Positions 21,882 to 29,613 of a stretch of DNA of 35,748 bases are shown here, in pieces (within the stretch, counting starts at the first letter, position 1; each line of letters starts with the position of its first letter). A program made the position numbers and the translations under genes. Below the pieces are notes generated by a model that ran no database searches, was not told the DNA's origin, and saw nothing but the letters and a program-made list of their open reading frames with translations. This stretch comes from Verrucomicrobium sp. (GTDB lineage Bacteria; Verrucomicrobiota; Verrucomicrobiia; Methylacidiphilales; UBA1321): the NCBI GenBank assembly GCA_017849585.1, contig JAFIGT010000005.1, positions 1-35,748 on the forward strand, written 5' to 3'.

Positions 21882-24194
21882 TCAGGTCGCAGACTTGTCC
21901 TTGAAGAGAAGCCGCAGGCTGTTGAGCACGACGATGACGGTGCTGCCTTCGTGACCGAGCACGCCGAGGGTGAGTGGGATTTTCGCGCCGAGCGCACTGA
22001 TGACGAGAATCACGACCACGCCGAGCGCAATGACGAGATTCTGATAAATGATGGCGCGAGCGCGGTGGCTGAGGCGGTAGGCGTAGTAGAAATTCTCCAA
22101 CCGGTCCTGCATCAAAACAACGTCGGCTTGTTCGAGCGCGGCGTCGGAACCGCGAATGCCCATGCCGACGCCGACGTAAGCGGCGGCGAGGCTGGGGGCG
22201 TCGTTGACGCCGTCGCCGATCATGGCGACCTTCTCTCCGTTCTTGGTCCACTCCTCAATGGCGGCGACTTTCTGCTCGGGCTTGAGTCCAGCGCGGAATT
22301 CCTTGAGGCCAACTTGATCCGCGACCGATTGCGCGGCTTCGACGCGGTCGCCGGTGAGCATGGTGACGTGGACGTGATCCTGCGCGAGTTTTTGCAGGAG
22401 CGGGGCGCTGGTGGTGCGAATGCTGTCGCGCAGGAGAATGCGGCCGCGAACGGGACCAGCCTCGAGAATGGTTTCGGTGACGCCGATTTCCGGCTCGGGC
22501 ACGGCGCTGAGCCAATTGCCAAAGGCGGAGCGGCGGGCGAGTTTGATTTCCGTTCCGGCGTCGCAGCCGTTGAAGGTATCCTTCAATTTCGCGGCCACGC
22601 CCTGCCCGGTGATGGAATGGAATCCGTCAATCGCGAGTCCCTCGAGATTGCGGCCCTTCGCCGCGCCGGTGACGGCCCGGGAGACGGGGTGGCTGGAATT
22701 CTGGGAGAGGGACAACGCGAGGCGCAGCACATCCTCTTCTCGACCGGGCGGGAAGGATTCGATTTTTTCGAGAGCGAGTTCGCCCGTGGTCAAAGTTCCG
22801 GTTTTGTCGAGCGCAACGCGGGTGATCTCGGCGAGTTTTTCAATCGCCGCGCCACCGCGGAAGAGCACGCCACGACGGGCCCCCGCCGCGATCCCGGCGA
22901 GAATGGCCGAGGGAATCGAGAGGACGAGCGCGCAGGGGGAGCCGACCACGAGAAGCGTCATGGTATTGTAAAAAGCGGAGTGGACGCCCTCGGGAGCGTC
23001 GAACGCGGGCAGGCCAAAGCCGAGCCACCAGACGAAAAACATGAAGGTGCTGAGGCCGAGAATGCCGTAGGTGTACTTGGTGCCGAACTTGTCGGTGAAG
23101 CGTTGCGCGGGGGCTTTCGCGGCCTGCGCTTCCTTAATGAGGGTGATGATCTTGTTGAGCGCGCTTTCCGATGCGGGACGAGTGACGCGGCAATCGATGC
23201 GGCCCCATGTGTTGAGCGTACCGCTGAGGACGGCGTCGCCGGGTTTCTTGTCGACCGGAACGGCTTCACCCGTGAGGTTGGATTCGTCCGCCGCCGTGGT
23301 GCCGTTGGTGATGACCGCATCGACGGGAAATTGTTCGCCGGGGCGGATACGGAGAATCATGCCGGGCGTGATGCGATCGACCGCGACCGATTCTTCCTCG
23401 TTGTTGCGACGCACGACGGTCGCTTCTTTCGGCGCTTCGTGGAACAGGCTGGAGATTTCGCGCTTGGTGCGGTTCATGGCGTAGCCTTCGAGGGCGCCGC
23501 TAAACGAAAAGAGGAAGAGCAGGATTGCGCCTTCGCCCCAGTGGCCAATCACCGCCGCGCCGACAGCGACAGCGAGCATGAGGAAGTGAACGTCAAGCAC
23601 GCGCTGGCTGAGCAGTTCCCAGACCTCCTCCGCGGGATGCCATGCGCCGCTGAGGTAGGCGACGATAAAGGAGGCGATGGCCCAACCGGGAAGTCCCTGC
23701 CCTTGTAGAATAAAACCGGCAATGGTGGCAACAAGACAAACGCCCGACAAGGCCAGGGCCAGACGCCAGTCTTCATGGCCTTCCTCGTCCATCTCAACGG
23801 TGCGGACCTGGAACTTCACCCACGGAATCTGCGCCCATTTCCAAAAGCGCGGCGCGGTGGCACAGGTCTCCTTCTGCAGCAAAATCGCGCCGGGCATGGG
23901 CAGGAGCCGGATGCCGGGGGGGAGCTTGAGGGTGTGGGTGCGCTCGCAGACGTTGCATTGGGGATGGCCCTGATTCTCCACGCAGCCGGGAACTTTTTCG
24001 GAGGAGTATTCGTTCATGAGGCGCTGCAACTCGTGCAGGGTCTCGTCCTCATCGGCGGTCTTGTAGACGCGGCCGCCAACCTGAATGGCATAGGAGACGC
24101 GCTTGCGTTCGGAGTCGAGCGTGACCGCCTTGAGGTCGGGATTTCCGACCATGACGCGGACGACTTCTTCAATGAGGCATTCGTTATGTTTCAT
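21882..24194 (-). CDS. P1B-4-like heavy-metal-transporting P-type ATPase
   Basis: A 770-residue membrane ATPase that should export a transition metal. All core motifs are present: actuator TGEAVP (residues 308-313), SPC in the ion-path helix (419-421), phosphorylation DKTGT (463-467), nucleotide-site HP (502-503) and GDGVNDAP (660-667). SPC together with HEGST (748-752) in the last helix fits the P1B-4 subgroup (CoaT/CtpD-like Co, Fe, Ni or Zn efflux) and not the CPC copper pumps. The N-terminus has a weak ferredoxin-like segment, then C71, H77, C80 and C83, and a 60-residue extension before the first membrane helix at about 145. The ATG at 24194 follows a 130-bp leader carrying an inverted repeat (24256-24278). 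Metal specificity is inferred, not shown. Confidence 0.9.
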   Translation of the reverse strand: MKHNECLIEEVVRVMVGNPDLKAVTLDSERKRVSYAIQVGGRVYKTADEDETLHELQRLMNEYSSEKVPGCVENQGHPQCNVCERTHTLKLPPGIRLLPMPGAILLQKETCATAPRFWKWAQIPWVKFQVRTVEMDEEGHEDWRLALALSGVCLVATIAGFILQGQGLPGWAIASFIVAYLSGAWHPAEEVWELLSQRVLDVHFLMLAVAVGAAVIGHWGEGAILLFLFSFSGALEGYAMNRTKREISSLFHEAPKEATVVRRNNEEESVAVDRITPGMILRIRPGEQFPVDAVITNGTTAADESNLTGEAVPVDKKPGDAVLSGTLNTWGRIDCRVTRPASESALNKIITLIKEAQAAKAPAQRFTDKFGTKYTYGILGLSTFMFFVWWLGFGLPAFDAPEGVHSAFYNTMTLLVVGSPCALVLSIPSAILAGIAAGARRGVLFRGGAAIEKLAEITRVALDKTGTLTTGELALEKIESFPPGREEDVLRLALSLSQNSSHPVSRAVTGAAKGRNLEGLAIDGFHSITGQGVAAKLKDTFNGCDAGTEIKLARRSAFGNWLSAVPEPEIGVTETILEAGPVRGRILLRDSIRTTSAPLLQKLAQDHVHVTMLTGDRVEAAQSVADQVGLKEFRAGLKPEQKVAAIEEWTKNGEKVAMIGDGVNDAPSLAAAYVGVGMGIRGSDAALEQADVVLMQDRLENFYYAYRLSHRARAIIYQNLVIALGVVVILVISALGAKIPLTLGVLGHEGSTVIVVLNSLRLLFKDKSAT

Positions 24195-24255
24195 GCAAGC
24201 TCTAGGGTGAAAGCCTTAAAATAGCCGCAGACTCAAAAACTGGCGAGGGATATTG

Positions 24256-24278
24256 CTGCGACTGAAACTCAGTCGCAG
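24256..24278. promoter_or_regulatory. Perfect 10-bp inverted repeat upstream of the metal ATPase
   Basis: CTGCGACTGA (24256-24265) and TCAGTCGCAG (24269-24278) form perfect arms around AAC, 62 bp upstream of the ATPase start. On the plus strand it is followed by an A-run, not a T-run, so it is not a plus-strand terminator. On the minus strand the T-run precedes it. It could be an operator for a metal-responsive regulator, or simply belong to the adjoining repeat copy B. Confidence 0.4.
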
Positions 24279-24281
24279 AAA

Positions 24282-24476
24282 AAAACAGCGTCGACGTAAC
24301 GCTACAAGCGGCAACCGACTCTGTTGGTGGAGGGGCAGTGTCGATTCGATTTCACATCTCCGATTGGAGATTTCAGAGGGACAGAGTCCGGGCATGACTC
24401 CCGTTCTAGCAGAAAAATGGGGCGGGCGTTTGCGTTAGGTTGGCTACGTTGGCTAGGTGCGCAATATTTTTGCGTT
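24282..24476. repeat. Dispersed intergenic element, copy B
   Basis: The 326-bp gap 24195-24520 between the divergent ATPase and NlpC/P60 genes holds the second copy of the element seen at 5011-5207. In order it carries an A-run and CAGCGTCGAC (24286-24295), GACTCTGTTGG, GGAGATTTCA, then the identical 34-bp core at 24426-24459, and a CGCAA-TATTT-TTGCG hairpin tail (24460-24474). GCGTCGAC lies 138 bp from the core, against 141 bp in copy A. The parts between landmarks have diverged strongly. No reading frame of note lies within it. Confidence 0.75.
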
Positions 24477-24520
24477 GAGGAGGGAAATCGGGTTAAGTAG
24501 GACTTCCCTTTTCAACGGCC

Positions 24521-25084
24521 ATGATCATTCGCTGGATATTCCTTTGGCTGCTCGGTCTGGGCAGTTTTGTACCGGTTCGCGCGGACGATCCGCTGCCCAT
24601 CGTGGCGGAGTTGGCGAACACCGCCATGCCCTATATCTACGGTTCGGGCGATGTGGCGCGGGGCGGGCTGGATTGTTCGGGATTTGTACAGGTGGTTTTT
24701 CGCCGGGCGTACGGTCTGGAACTCCCCGACGAGGCGGGCAAGCAATACCTCTATCTACGCGAACATGGCCGGGTGTGGGACGCGACGACGGGGTGGAAGC
24801 TGGAGGATCTGCAGCCGGGCGATCTGATTTTCTGGTCGGGGACGCATCCGACGAATCGCCCTTCGCCGATCACGCATGTGATGATTTATACAGGGAAAAA
24901 TACCATGGCCGGTTCGCAGAATGCGGGGAAGCGCTTGAATGCGCCGGGCAACGGGGTGGGATTTTTCCGGTGTCACCCCACGCCTCCGACGGGCAATCCG
25001 CTGGTGGATCAGGAACCGTTCCGGCAGAAGCTGCACCTCTACGCGTATGGGCGCGTGACGCCGCCGGCGATCACCCGGCCGTGA
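24521..25084 (+). CDS. Exported NlpC/P60-family peptidoglycan hydrolase
   Basis: A 187-residue exported cysteine peptidase. A signal peptide ends near VRA (residue 21). The catalytic cysteine is in GGLDCSGFVQVVFRRA (about residue 52), the expected GDLIFWSG strand is present, and the catalytic His is in PITHVMIYTGK (about 119). Such enzymes cut D-Glu-diaminopimelate or related peptide bonds in cell wall peptides. The usual third polar residue is not evident, but FRCHPTPP near 150 could supply one. The start ATG at 24521 precedes a clear membrane-like signal. It lies 45 bp after repeat copy B. Confidence 0.88.
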   Translation: MIIRWIFLWLLGLGSFVPVRADDPLPIVAELANTAMPYIYGSGDVARGGLDCSGFVQVVFRRAYGLELPDEAGKQYLYLREHGRVWDATTGWKLEDLQPGDLIFWSGTHPTNRPSPITHVMIYTGKNTMAGSQNAGKRLNAPGNGVGFFRCHPTPPTGNPLVDQEPFRQKLHLYAYGRVTPPAITRP

Positions 25085-25199
25085 GGCAAGGCGTTGGCAA
25101 AATGAATCCGCATTCAGGATGAGCTTGTCAGACGACGCAATCTGCCACTAAACAGGAGTGTCCGTCTTTTTGGGGATACGAACAATTTGGGAGTTCACC

Positions 25200-25781
25200 A
25201 TGGAAATGATTACCACTCGCGGGGCCACGCTGCTGCTGTTGCCATTCACGCTGATCACCCTTTCACTGTCAGGATGCTGCAAAGCCCCTGCGCCCGTACC
25301 GGTCCGGCCCACGGTGGAATCGGTTGATCCCGCGGTGAAGCGGCAACTGAGCCTTCTCTCCGCTGATCTGGCCGTGGAGAAAGTCGCCATTCTGAGCGCC
25401 TCCCTGGAACTCAGCCCCGAGCAATCCGACCTGTTCTGGCCGATCTATCGGGAGTTCGAGCAAAAGCTGGCGGGACTCAATGAAGGACTGGCCAAGAACG
25501 TGGCAGCCTACGCGACCAATCCCCAGGATGATGTGAAGGCGGATGCCGCCGCGCGCAAGGCGCTCGAGTGGGAACTGCAACGCGCGAAGTCCAAGCAGGA
25601 GGCGTATGATAAAATCGCCAAGGCGCTCAGCCCCCGCGTGGCCGCGCGTTTCCTGGTCATCGAAAATCAGATCGAGGCGGCCAACCAGCTTCAATTTCTG
25701 AAGACTCTGCCGTTCCTGCTGCAGCGGGTGCCGGTTACGCCCCCCGCCCCGGCGACACCGTCCCAACCGGCCAACCCTTAA
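25200..25781 (+). CDS. Lipoprotein with a Spy/LTXXQ-like helical domain
   Basis: A 193-residue protein with a lipobox, LSLSGCC, at about residues 19-25; the Cys of LSGC should be acylated, so the mature form is a lipoprotein. The body is helical, with SLELSPEQSDLFWPIYREFEQKL (about 70-92) resembling the LTPEQ-type helix of Spy/CpxP-family proteins, which act as periplasmic chaperones or stress sensors. The C-terminus is Pro/Ala-rich (PPAPATPSQPANP). GGGAG lies 7 bp before the ATG at 25200. A downstream glycine-zipper gene begins 19 bp after its stop and is probably co-transcribed. Confidence 0.75.
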   Translation: MEMITTRGATLLLLPFTLITLSLSGCCKAPAPVPVRPTVESVDPAVKRQLSLLSADLAVEKVAILSASLELSPEQSDLFWPIYREFEQKLAGLNEGLAKNVAAYATNPQDDVKADAAARKALEWELQRAKSKQEAYDKIAKALSPRVAARFLVIENQIEAANQLQFLKTLPFLLQRVPVTPPAPATPSQPANP

Positions 25782-25800
25782 CCCCACGGGAAATCACGCC

Positions 25801-26580
25801 ATGCTCAAATCCACAGTTACCTCCTTTCTTCTCGTCGCGGGCCTGTTCCTCCCCAGCGCTCAGGCCGATGTTCTGGAATTGAAAAACGGGCAGATTCTGG
25901 ACGGCACTTTCCTCGCCGGCAGCGCCGGGGTCATTCGCTTTCAGACGGCCGGCGGCATGCAGGTGTATGCGCAGTCCGACGTGCTGAGCGTCACCTTCAC
26001 CACACCAGTCAACACGGTGGCCACCACCGCCCCGACGGTTCCGCCTTCCACACCCGCTCCGGCACCAACGCCCGCGACGGCACCCGTCGAGCCTGCCAGT
26101 GTCAAAGTGACATTGAACGTGGGGACGCCGATCATGGTGCAGTTGTTTCAACCGATCTCGTCGAATGATCCCGCCGGTACGCGTTTTAGTGGCGTGCTGG
26201 TGGGCGATCTGACCTCCGGTCAAACGGTGGTGGCCAAGTCTGGCTCCAGCGTTTACGGCGTGGTGGACAGCGCGAAGGAAGGCAGTTACCTCCGGGGAGG
26301 TCCGGCCATCCGCCTGCGCCTGACGAGTGTTCTCATCAATGGGAAAATGGTTCCTCTGGTTTCCTACGATTACGCCATGGCGGGCTCCAAGAGCAGCCCC
26401 GGAAAGGGCGCGGCCAAAGGAGCGGCCATCGGTGCGATGGCGGGAGATGCCGGGGAAGGCGCGGGAATCGGCGCCGCAGCGGGCGGTTTCCGTCGCCGTC
26501 ATGAAAGCGTTGGCCTGTCCTCGGGCGCGTTGCTGCAATTCACGCTTTCGGAACCGAGCACCTTCACGGTTTCGAATTAG
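25801..26580 (+). CDS. Exported glycine-zipper protein of unknown function
   Basis: A 259-residue protein with a signal peptide ending at QADVLEL, followed by a small strand-rich domain (about 24-70: ELKNGQILDGTFL, AGVIRFQTAGGMQVYAQSDV), a Thr/Pro-rich linker (75-105), a beta-rich domain (about 106-190), and a glycine-zipper region GKGAAKGAAIGAMAGDAG... GIGAAAGG (about 200-230) that could insert in the outer membrane. The ending LQFTLSEPSTFTV resembles peptide-binding or outer-membrane lipoprotein partners. No family is recognised with certainty. Co-transcription with the preceding lipoprotein is likely. Confidence 0.7.
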   Translation: MLKSTVTSFLLVAGLFLPSAQADVLELKNGQILDGTFLAGSAGVIRFQTAGGMQVYAQSDVLSVTFTTPVNTVATTAPTVPPSTPAPAPTPATAPVEPASVKVTLNVGTPIMVQLFQPISSNDPAGTRFSGVLVGDLTSGQTVVAKSGSSVYGVVDSAKEGSYLRGGPAIRLRLTSVLINGKMVPLVSYDYAMAGSKSSPGKGAAKGAAIGAMAGDAGEGAGIGAAAGGFRRRHESVGLSSGALLQFTLSEPSTFTVSN

Positions 26581-26591
26581 CGCGGGAAATG

Positions 26592-26616
26592 AGAGGGCTG
26601 CATTGTAGGCAGCTCT
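26592..26616. terminator. Hairpin between convergent genes
   Basis: AGAG-GG-CTGC (26592-26601) can pair with GCAGCTCT (26609-26616), leaving a two-base bulge. The hairpin touches the stop codon of the minus-strand cNMP-binding gene and follows the plus-strand gene end by 11 bp. A short TACAATTT follows on the plus strand. It is a weak candidate for a bidirectional terminator. Confidence 0.3.
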
Positions 26617-27242
26617 TACAATTTGATCTCGGTGGAGATCTTGACCTTCTGCTCCCCGGCGAGGCTCTTCTTGATCATCTCGAAGAAGCTGGTCTGCGAG
26701 GCACTGGGGGCGGTGATGACGGCCTCCATGCGGGGCGGGACGAAGGCGGGGGTGATGTTGTTCTCGCTGATGCGGTGGTTGGCCTCGTGCAGGCGGGTGC
26801 TGAGGATCTGGGCCATGCCCATGAGGAAAACACCGCCGCCGCCGGGGTGATCGGAAATGTAACTGCGTAGCGAATCGCCATCCATGGACCAGAGCACGGA
26901 GTCGGCAATGGTGCGCACGGTGGCGCTGGCGGGGCCGGGGACCAACACGGCGAGTTCGCCAATGCATTCGCCGGGCTCGACCTTGGCGAGGCTCATTTCC
27001 TGTCCGCTGACGGAGGCGAAGATTTGCAGTTCGCCCTCGACGAGAATGTAGAGGCGGTCCTGTTCGCGGCCTTCTTCAATCACCTCGGTGCCATCCTTGT
27101 AGCTGGCGTAGACACCATACGAGGCGAGATTGGCGAGGGACTCGGTGCTGAGTCCAGCCAGGATGCCCACAGCAGGCAGGCTGGGAGGCAATTGTTCCCA
27201 ACCGGAATCAGAGGAGGGGTCGCCGGGGATGAGATTGCTCAT
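26616..27242 (-). CDS. Cyclic-nucleotide-binding domain protein 2
   Basis: A 208-residue protein with a central cNMP-binding (Crp-like) beta-roll (about residues 28-150). Visible elements are GTEVIEEGREQDRLYILVEGEL, the phosphate-binding cassette analogue GECIGELAVLVPGPASATVRT and a C-helix (LMGMAQILSTRLHEAN). There is no helix-turn-helix, kinase or channel, so it is probably a ligand-sensing regulator of a partner protein. The C-terminus (155-208) is a 50-residue tail with PPRMEAVITAPS. The arginine of the canonical cassette (PxARxAT) is replaced by PASATV, so binding of cAMP or cGMP is doubtful. The ATG overlaps the stop codon of the upstream paralogue as ATGA. Confidence 0.85.
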   Translation of the reverse strand: MSNLIPGDPSSDSGWEQLPPSLPAVGILAGLSTESLANLASYGVYASYKDGTEVIEEGREQDRLYILVEGELQIFASVSGQEMSLAKVEPGECIGELAVLVPGPASATVRTIADSVLWSMDGDSLRSYISDHPGGGGVFLMGMAQILSTRLHEANHRISENNITPAFVPPRMEAVITAPSASQTSFFEMIKKSLAGEQKVKISTEIKL

Positions 27243-27736
27243 GGGGTGGGGGCCGCGGCCACGCGACGGGAGCGGACGCTGAGGAAGCCGGGTACGATTT
27301 GGCTGGTTTTGATGAGTTTGTTGGCCTGCTGCAAGCGCTGGCTGAGAATGGTGTTGATGCCGAGGATGAGACCGCAGCCGGCGTGAGGGTATTCCTGGAG
27401 GAAGGTCTGAAGGTGGTCAACGTCGATATACCAGAGCTGACTGTCCTCCATGGCGCGGACGGTGGCGCTGGCGGTGCCGGGTTCGAAAATGGCGACTTCG
27501 CCAAAGCAGTCGCCTTTGCCGAGGGTGGCGAGGCGGACTTCGCGTTGGTTGACGTGGGTGATGACTTCGAGCGCGCCGGAAAGGGTGATGTAGAGGTTGA
27601 TCTGGCGCTCGTCCTCACGAATGATGATGGTGCCCTTGGTGAAAAGGTGGCAGACGCCGTACCCGCTCAGCACGGAGAGCGCTTCTTCGTCAAGATAAAC
27701 GAGAGGCCCCATTCGGGGCAGGGCTATTTCGGCCAT
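27239..27736 (-). CDS. Cyclic-nucleotide-binding domain protein 1
   Basis: A 165-residue paralogue of the next gene. Elements include GTIIIREDERQINLYITLSG, the cassette GDCFGEVAIFEPGTASATVRA and a C-helix (LGINTILSQRLQQANKL). It also lacks an output domain and has Ser-Ala in the cassette where Crp has an Arg. The length is shorter than a DNA-binding Crp (about 210 residues) because the HTH is absent. The ATG at 27736 precedes the domain, and the stop overlaps the start of the second cNMP gene. The pair probably arose by duplication and may act as a heterodimer or as two sensors for one target. Confidence 0.85.
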   Translation of the reverse strand: MAEIALPRMGPLVYLDEEALSVLSGYGVCHLFTKGTIIIREDERQINLYITLSGALEVITHVNQREVRLATLGKGDCFGEVAIFEPGTASATVRAMEDSQLWYIDVDHLQTFLQEYPHAGCGLILGINTILSQRLQQANKLIKTSQIVPGFLSVRSRRVAAAPTP

Positions 27737-27881
27737 AAGGTGTAGAACCGGGCACTACCATAATTTAATGAGGCCACGGGGCAAGTCCTATCTCCGCTCC
27801 ACGCGATGCCGGGGTAAAGGTGCCCCCGCGAGACACAGCCCTGCCTTGCGGGTGGGGCCGGGCGCTGGTAGCGTGTGGGGC

Positions 27882-28841
27882 GTGAACCTCTCCCGGCGCA
27901 TTTCGTTTTATGAACAACTGGCGACGATGACGAGCGCGGGCATCCCGCTGCGGCAGGCGTTGGAGCGGGCCGGGCAACGCTGGGCCGATCCGCAAATCGC
28001 AGCGGTGATCCGCACGCTGAACCAGGGACAGGGCGCGGCGGAGGCCTTTCTGGCAGGAAAGTTCACTTCGTTTGAGACTAAGCTGGTGGCGGCGGGGGAA
28101 CGGAGCGGACGATTGGACGACAGCTTCAAGCAACTCGCCACTTATTGGAAAACCGAGAATGAACTCGTCGGCGCGATGTGGAAACACCTCGCCTATCCGA
28201 TCCTGTTGCTGCACCTCGTGGCGATCATCGGTCCCCTGCCCAGGCTGGCGACATGCAGCGTGCCGTTCTATGTTTTTTCCGTGGTCACGCAGCTGGCGTT
28301 TCTCTACGGCGTGGCCTTCGTGATTTATTGGGGGGCGCGCGAGTCGTGGCGCAGCGAGGCAGGTCAGGCCTTCTGGTTGCGGGTGCCGCTGGTGGGTCGT
28401 TTTTTGCGCGCAACCTACGCGTATCGCTGGGTGGTGGCGTTGCGGATGGAGTTGAACTCGGGCATTTCCTTCGCGCAGGCGGCCGCCGATGCGTGGGAGG
28501 CGACCGGCTACAGTTCGCGCGAGAAGCGGGCGGCGGAGGCACGGGAGGGGTTGCTGAGCGGCGAACCGCTTTCCACCCTGGTGGCGGGCTGGCGGGAACT
28601 GCCGGTGGATTGGGTGGATTATTTCACGACGGCGGAAGTATCGGGCAAGATTTATGAAACACTCGGGCACGTGGAAGCGAATGCGTTGACGGAGTGGAAG
28701 CGGGCACAGGAGCGGCTGGCGGATTGGCTGCCGAAGCTATTGTACCTGGTGCTGATCCTGTATGCGGCGTTCCAGATTTTCAGCATGGCGCTGGGCGTTT
28801 TCGGCAAAGTGAACGAGGTGCTCGACAGTGTGGGTCAGTGA
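27882..28841 (+). CDS. Orphan GspF/PilC-type inner membrane platform protein
   Basis: A 319-residue protein with two T2SSF repeats. The first begins ISFYEQLATMTSAGIPLRQAL and continues through FETKLVAAGERSGRLDDSF, then two membrane helices (about 110-130 and 138-160). The second repeat contains WVVALRMELNSGISFAQAA and ends with a final helix near 295-315. GspF/PilC proteins couple the ATPase to pseudopilus or pilus assembly. The gene is shorter than most, lacking the N-terminal cytoplasmic portion, and no gspE, gspD or pilin gene is adjacent. The GTG at 27882 is preceded by GTGGGGC; an upstream frame reads unlikely residues. Confidence 0.8.
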   Translation: MNLSRRISFYEQLATMTSAGIPLRQALERAGQRWADPQIAAVIRTLNQGQGAAEAFLAGKFTSFETKLVAAGERSGRLDDSFKQLATYWKTENELVGAMWKHLAYPILLLHLVAIIGPLPRLATCSVPFYVFSVVTQLAFLYGVAFVIYWGARESWRSEAGQAFWLRVPLVGRFLRATYAYRWVVALRMELNSGISFAQAAADAWEATGYSSREKRAAEAREGLLSGEPLSTLVAGWRELPVDWVDYFTTAEVSGKIYETLGHVEANALTEWKRAQERLADWLPKLLYLVLILYAAFQIFSMALGVFGKVNEVLDSVGQ

Positions 28842-28907
28842 CGACAATCCCGCCTGGTAAGTTTATGCGTGAGCTTTTCGTAAATCACCGCTAAAGAACT
28901 CAGCACC

Positions 28908-29594
28908 ATGGCAGACTACTGGATCAAAGGCGAAGACGGCGATGAATATGGCCCGGTTCCGATTGAGGAGCTTGCGGAGTGGGTGGAGGAGAACCGCGCG
29001 GGCATCGATACGCCAGTGCGCACCGCACCGGATGGCCCGTGGACGCTGTGGCAGTCGCACCCGGAGTTGATGTCGCTTCTGGCGAGCGCCCGCGCGGGCG
29101 TGCTCTTTCCGGGACAGCCGCACCTCGTGCTCGGTTCGTTGCTGGCACGGATCGCGGCGTACATTTTCGATATCATGAGCGTGGGCTTGATCATGATGGT
29201 GCTGGTCCTTCTCTTTGTGCCCGTGTCGATGCAAAAGGAATCGGAGCTGGTGTGGAAGCAGATGTTGGAGGGACATCATCCCAGCGCGAATCAGGCCTGG
29301 CTCATGCTGATGGCATTGGTGGTGTACGTGGCCTATTTCACCTACTTTCACGGCAGCACCGGGCAGACACCGGGCAAACGGATCTTCCGCCTGCGGGTGG
29401 TGGATGCGCACGGGTTGACGATCAGTTATTGGCAGTCGTTCCTGCGGACCATCGGCGCGTTTCTGTCGCAGCAATTTTTGTGCATCGGCCATTTCTTCGC
29501 GTTCCTCACGCTGCACCGGCAGGCGTTCCATGATCTGACAGCCCGCACGTACGTGGTGCGCGCGCCGGGACCGGATATGCGGAAGACGGAGTAG
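28908..29594 (+). CDS. GYF_2 - RDD family membrane protein
   Basis: A 228-residue protein joining an N-terminal GYF_2-like domain (residues 1-60: YWIKGEDGDEYGPVPIEEL, then DTPVRTAPDGPW) to a C-terminal RDD domain (about 75-215). The RDD part shows LGSLLARIAAYIFDIMSVGLI, then GKRIFRLRVVDAHG and FHDLTARTYVV, with three membrane helices. GYF_2 domains are thought to bind peptides, and RDD proteins may be transporters or channels. The linked architecture is common in Verrucomicrobia and Planctomycetes. The ATG at 28908 is preceded by CAGCACC with no strong Shine-Dalgarno. It converges with the STAS-fusion gene, with 19 bp between the stops and a short inverted repeat GTAGTG/CACTAC spanning both. 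Confidence 0.88.
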   Translation: MADYWIKGEDGDEYGPVPIEELAEWVEENRAGIDTPVRTAPDGPWTLWQSHPELMSLLASARAGVLFPGQPHLVLGSLLARIAAYIFDIMSVGLIMMVLVLLFVPVSMQKESELVWKQMLEGHHPSANQAWLMLMALVVYVAYFTYFHGSTGQTPGKRIFRLRVVDAHGLTISYWQSFLRTIGAFLSQQFLCIGHFFAFLTLHRQAFHDLTARTYVVRAPGPDMRKTE

Positions 29595-29613
29595 TGGCTG
29601 CGGTTGAGCTGCA

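Noticed and set aside
21951-23708. A 585-residue open frame on the plus strand opposite the metal ATPase
   Set aside because: It lies entirely within a well-supported gene, has low-complexity Glu/Gly/Asp-rich content and no recognisable motif, as expected of an antisense shadow in GC-rich DNA.
24256-24284. Hairpin followed by an A-run as a plus-strand terminator
   Set aside because: An intrinsic terminator needs a T-run in the coding sense; here it is an A-run, and the region is between divergent genes.
25735-26967. A 410-residue open frame on the minus strand opposite the glycine-zipper protein
   Set aside because: It runs across the ends of several real genes, is Arg/His/Gly-rich and has no known domain.
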